Part shown: piece by piece, positions 5,092 to 7,399 of the stretch | Layout: every line of letters begins with the position of its first letter | Position numbering within the stretch: the stretch's first letter is position 1 | Assembly (NCBI GenBank): GCA_003511945.1 | Contig: DOJA01000167.1 | Span: forward strand, 466-7,864 | Origin: Phycisphaerales bacterium | Lineage (GTDB): Bacteria > Planctomycetota > Phycisphaerae > Phycisphaerales > UBA1924 | Direction of reading: 5' to 3' | Length of the DNA: 7,399 nt | Notes under the pieces: generated by a model | Seen by the model: the letters and a program-made list of their open reading frames with translations, nothing else | Database searches by the model: none | Told to the model about the DNA's origin: nothing | Translations under genes and position numbers: made by a program

Positions 5092-6447
5092 ATGCGTCAG
5101 ACGAACCGTCTTGTCCTGCTCGCCGGGACGGCCGCCGTGATCGGCGCCGGCAGCACCGCCCTCGCGGCCCAAGAGCAGGCCTGGAGCGGCGCCAGCGCGG
5201 ACGAGGTCCGCGCGATTGTCAGCGAAATGATGGCGGACGCCGAGACCCGGTCGTCCCTCCTCCAGAGCGGCGGGACCGCCGGCCACGACGGGAAGAACTT
5301 CTTCCTGGGCTCCGCCGACGGCAACTTCCGTCTCGATGTGAGCGGGCAGATCCAGTTCCGCTACATGGCCAACTTCCGTGACGACGGCGACGGCGACAAC
5401 GACGGCGTCGGGAACGACGACTTCGAGTCCGGCTTCCAGACCCGGCGCACCAAGCTCGAGTTCGGCGGCCATGTCCACGACCCGAACCTGTTCTACAAGA
5501 TCGTCGGCGCCTTCGACCGCGACGGCGGCTCGTTCGACCTCGAGGACGCCTTCGTCGGCTACCGCTGGGACAACGGGTTCTCCTTCCGCTGGGGCCAGTT
5601 CAAGCTGCCCTTCATGCGCGAGGAGCTCGTCTCCAGCAAGTACCAGCTCGCGGTTGACCGCTCGAACCTGAACGAGGTCTTCAACCAGGACCGTTCGCAG
5701 GGCATCGAGCTGGCCTACGAGGCCGAGGCCTGGCGCATCGCCGGCGCCTTCTCCGACGGCTTCGCCTCCGACAACTCCGAGTTCGCCTCGGGCAAGACCA
5801 TCGGCGCCAACGGCTTCTTCACCGGCGGCGAGTCGGACTACGCCGGCACCGCCCGCTTCGAGTTCAAGTTCGCCGGCGACTGGGCCCAGTTCAAGGACTT
5901 CACCTCTCCCTCCGGCAGCGACTTCGCCTTCATGATGGGCGTCGCCGGCCACATCGAGGGCGGCGACTCCGGCGCCTTCGGACCCCCCGGTGGCGACAAC
6001 TACAACTTCTACTCCGTCACCGTCGACGCCTCCCTCGAGGGTGACGGCTGGAACCTCTTCGGCGCCTTCGTCTGGGCCACCACCGACTACAGCAACGCCG
6101 TTCCCGACGGGCTCGGCGGGTTCGACGACCTCGACACCGACAACTACGGCTTCGTCGTCCAGGGCGGCATCATGCTCCCCAACACCGATTGGGAGCTCTT
6201 CGGCCGCTACAGCGTCATCTTCCCCGATGACGACATCAACGACGATGACACCTTCAGCGTCGTGACCTTCGGCACGAACTACTACATGCACGGCCACGCC
6301 GCCAAGTTCACCGCCGATGTCGAGTGGTACATCGACAGCACCGAGGCCAACGCCCTCGGCCAGCCCAACAACCCGGGCGTCGGCGCTCTGGGTGACGACG
6401 ACGAGAACGAGATCGTCCTCCGCCTCCAGTTCCAGCTGCTCTTCTGA
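5092..6447 (+). CDS. OprP/OprO-family outer-membrane porin
   Basis: A 451-residue beta-barrel channel of the phosphate-selective porin O/P family, predicted in the outer membrane. Residues 1-26 are a Sec signal peptide: basic 'MRQTNR', a hydrophobic core, then 'ALAA' before a likely cleavage at 'QEQ'. A short acidic helix (about 36-58) precedes the barrel, perhaps a periplasmic spacer. Barrel landmarks are 'FRLDVSGQIQFRYM' (79-92), 'TRRTKLEFGGHVHDPNLFYKI' spanning 118-138, 'DLEDAFVGYRW' (149-159) and 'RWGQFKLPFMREEL' (166-179), followed by alternating aromatic strands. The C-terminus 'LRLQFQLLF' ends in Phe, the usual barrel-assembly signal. Asp-rich turns stand out at 97-110 ('DDGDGDNDGVGNDD'), 'FPDDDINDDD' and 'GDDDENE'. 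By hand count the mature protein has about 70 acidic and 26 basic residues, so phosphate selectivity should not be assumed from the family name. It stands alone between its own leader and terminator. Confidence 0.9.
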   Translation: MRQTNRLVLLAGTAAVIGAGSTALAAQEQAWSGASADEVRAIVSEMMADAETRSSLLQSGGTAGHDGKNFFLGSADGNFRLDVSGQIQFRYMANFRDDGDGDNDGVGNDDFESGFQTRRTKLEFGGHVHDPNLFYKIVGAFDRDGGSFDLEDAFVGYRWDNGFSFRWGQFKLPFMREELVSSKYQLAVDRSNLNEVFNQDRSQGIELAYEAEAWRIAGAFSDGFASDNSEFASGKTIGANGFFTGGESDYAGTARFEFKFAGDWAQFKDFTSPSGSDFAFMMGVAGHIEGGDSGAFGPPGGDNYNFYSVTVDASLEGDGWNLFGAFVWATTDYSNAVPDGLGGFDDLDTDNYGFVVQGGIMLPNTDWELFGRYSVIFPDDDINDDDTFSVVTFGTNYYMHGHAAKFTADVEWYIDSTEANALGQPNNPGVGALGDDDENEIVLRLQFQLLF

Positions 6448-6490
6448 GCCGCTCGGATCGACGGCCTGACGGTCTGATCCCCTGATACTC

Positions 6491-6530
6491 ACCGGCCGGT
6501 CCCCCTGGGGTCCGGCCGGTTTCTTTTTTT
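6491..6530 (+). terminator. Rho-independent terminator of the porin gene
   Basis: ACCGGCCGG (6491-6499) pairs with CCGGCCGGT (6512-6520). A T-T mismatch (6500/6511) and three further C-G pairs sit inside, closing on a CCTG loop. A T-rich tail (TTTCTTTTTTT) runs through 6530. The stem starts 44 bases after the porin stop codon. This is the only textbook intrinsic terminator in the window. Confidence 0.93.
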
Positions 6531-6546
6531 GCGACTTGTGAGGCGG

Positions 6547-6656
6547 TCACCACAGAGAGCACAGAGGACACAGAGGAATGCATGCGGTCAGAGGCTCGGA
6601 CTCGCGAATCTTCGACCCCCCCTCTTCCTCTGTGCTCTCTGTGCTCTCTGTGGTGA
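6547..6656. repeat. 31-bp inverted repeat of CACAGAG units (possible mobile palindromic element)
   Basis: Arm 1 (6547-6577) and arm 2 (6626-6656) are reverse complements at 29 of 31 positions, with a 48-base spacer. Each arm is TCAC followed by three 9-base units of the form CACAGAGNN and a final GA. The two mismatches are adjacent (GA versus AG in the second unit). The element fills most of the space between the porin terminator and the acs stop codon, where insertion harms no gene. From general memory, 'caccacagagagcacagag' blocks recur between genes in planctomycetes and other bacteria and yield spurious 'HREHREHR' or 'TESTEST' peptides. Copy number cannot be judged here. As RNA from either strand it would form a long hairpin. 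Confidence 0.8.
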
Positions 6657-6677
6657 ACTCCCCCACCAGGGCAGAGT

Positions 6678-7399
6678 TCACGCCTCTTCGCTCTCGCGCA
6701 GTTTCGCCAGCACGCCGAAGTCCTCGAGCGTGGTCGTGTCCTGCGTGGTCTTCTCGACCCCCGCGGCGATGTCGCGCAGCAGCCGGCGCATGATCTTCCC
6801 GCTCCGCGTCTTGGGCAGCGTGTCGGTGAATCGGATGCTGTCGGGTCGGGCGATCGCCCCGATTTCGCGGGCCACATGCGCCCGGAGCTCGGCTCGGAGC
6901 GCGTCGGTGGGCGCCGCCCCCTGGCGGAGGGTGCAGAAGGCCGCGATCGAGGTGCCCTTGAGGTCGTCCGGCGCGCCGACGACGGCGGCCTCGACCACCG
7001 CGCCGTGCGAGACCAGCGCGCTCTCGATCTCCGCGGTGCCCAGGCGGTGGCCCGCGACATTCATCACATCGTCGATGCGTCCCATGACCCAGAAGTAGCC
7101 GTCCGCGTCGCGCCGGGCGCCGTCGCCGGCCTTGTAGTAGACCTCGCCCGCGTCCGTTCGGATGTCGGACCAGTAGGTCCTGATGTACCGCTCTCGATCG
7201 TTGAGCACGCCCCGGAGCATGCCGGGCCATGGGCGCCGGATGGCGAGGAGCCCGCCCTCGTTGGGCTTCTTCTCGATGCCGCGCTCGTCGACGATGGCCG
7301 CGTCCACGCCGAAGAAGGGGAGCGTGCACGAGCCGGGCTTGGTGGGCACGGCCCCGGGCAGGGGGGTGATCATGTGCCCGCCGGTCTCGGTCTGCCACC
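6678..7399 (-). CDS. acs: Acetyl-CoA synthetase (AMP-forming), C-terminal part
   Basis: Converts acetate, ATP and CoA to acetyl-CoA through an acetyl-adenylate, feeding scavenged acetate into central metabolism in the cytosol. Only the last 239 residues are present; the 5' end lies beyond the right edge (whole enzymes are about 650). The visible part opens with 'WQTETGGHMITPLPG', the adenylate-forming motif around the acetate pocket. It continues through 'GRIDDVMNVAGHRLGTAEIE', the hinge and C-terminal lid region. 'PKTRSGKIMRR' near the end holds the catalytic Lys (Lys609 in Salmonella Acs), the residue acetylated by Pat-type enzymes and restored by CobB sirtuins. That control is therefore possible here but not shown. 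The product ends 'LAKLRESEEA'. The gene converges on the porin, and its stop codon is 21 bases from the inverted repeat. Propionyl-CoA synthetase is a less likely alternative; the long, close match at the C-terminus favours acetate. Confidence 0.94.
   Translation of the reverse strand, partial: WQTETGGHMITPLPGAVPTKPGSCTLPFFGVDAAIVDERGIEKKPNEGGLLAIRRPWPGMLRGVLNDRERYIRTYWSDIRTDAGEVYYKAGDGARRDADGYFWVMGRIDDVMNVAGHRLGTAEIESALVSHGAVVEAAVVGAPDDLKGTSIAAFCTLRQGAAPTDALRAELRAHVAREIGAIARPDSIRFTDTLPKTRSGKIMRRLLRDIAAGVEKTTQDTTTLEDFGVLAKLRESEEA

Noticed and set aside
5026..6492. A 488-codon open frame on the minus strand opposite the porin
   Set aside because: Very Val/Glu/Ala/Gly-biased peptide with no motifs; the plus strand carries a clear signal peptide and barrel. 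It is a codon-bias shadow.
6547..6656. CRISPR array or transposon ends
   Set aside because: Units are 9 bases long without unique spacers, the arms are inverted, and no cas or transposase gene is visible.
6529..7098. Plus-strand open frame through the inverted repeat and across acs
   Set aside because: It translates the CACAGAG repeat into low-complexity peptide and then runs antisense to a well-conserved acetyl-CoA synthetase.

Overview
The window looks like chromosomal DNA of a high-GC planctomycete, most likely class Phycisphaerae. That is an inference from three things: the porin N-terminus (a signal peptide, then a short 'EVRAIVSEM..DAETRSSLLQ' helix ahead of the beta-barrel), a dnaN not flanked by dnaA or recF, and a 'CACAGAG' inverted repeat of a kind I recall from planctomycete intergenic DNA. 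Coding DNA from about 1242 onward is roughly 65-72 % GC in the lines I counted by hand. The first gene is clearly poorer, about 48-62 %.

Layout, left to right: (1) 51-869, minus strand, a free-standing nuclease-like protein with the type I restriction HsdR N-terminal fold (PD-(D/E)XK plus Q-x3-Y), with no modification, specificity or helicase gene in view. (2) 870-1241, non-coding, with a compact GC-rich palindrome and a hairpin just past dnaN. (3) 1242-2420, minus strand, dnaN, the DNA polymerase III sliding clamp. (4) 2421-2652, a 232-bp divergent promoter region. (5) 2653-4626, plus strand, a complete short, animal-like transketolase. (6) 4627-5091, a 465-bp non-coding stretch that appears to hold the porin promoter and a long leader. 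(7) 5092-6447, plus strand, an OprP/OprO-family outer-membrane porin with a classic intrinsic terminator at 6491-6530. (8) 6547-6656, a 31-bp imperfect inverted repeat built of 9-bp tandem units. (9) 6678-7399, minus strand, the C-terminal third of acetyl-CoA synthetase, cut by the window end.

The genes do not form one operon or pathway. dnaN and tkt are divergent, the porin has its own leader and terminator, and acs converges on the porin. They are mostly housekeeping genes: replication, pentose-phosphate metabolism, envelope transport and acetate activation. The accessory-looking parts are the lower-GC nuclease gene and the intergenic repeats. I found no CRISPR array, transposase, tRNA, rRNA or convincing new multi-gene system. 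The best leads are the orphan nuclease, the inverted repeat, and the very acidic porin with its long leader.
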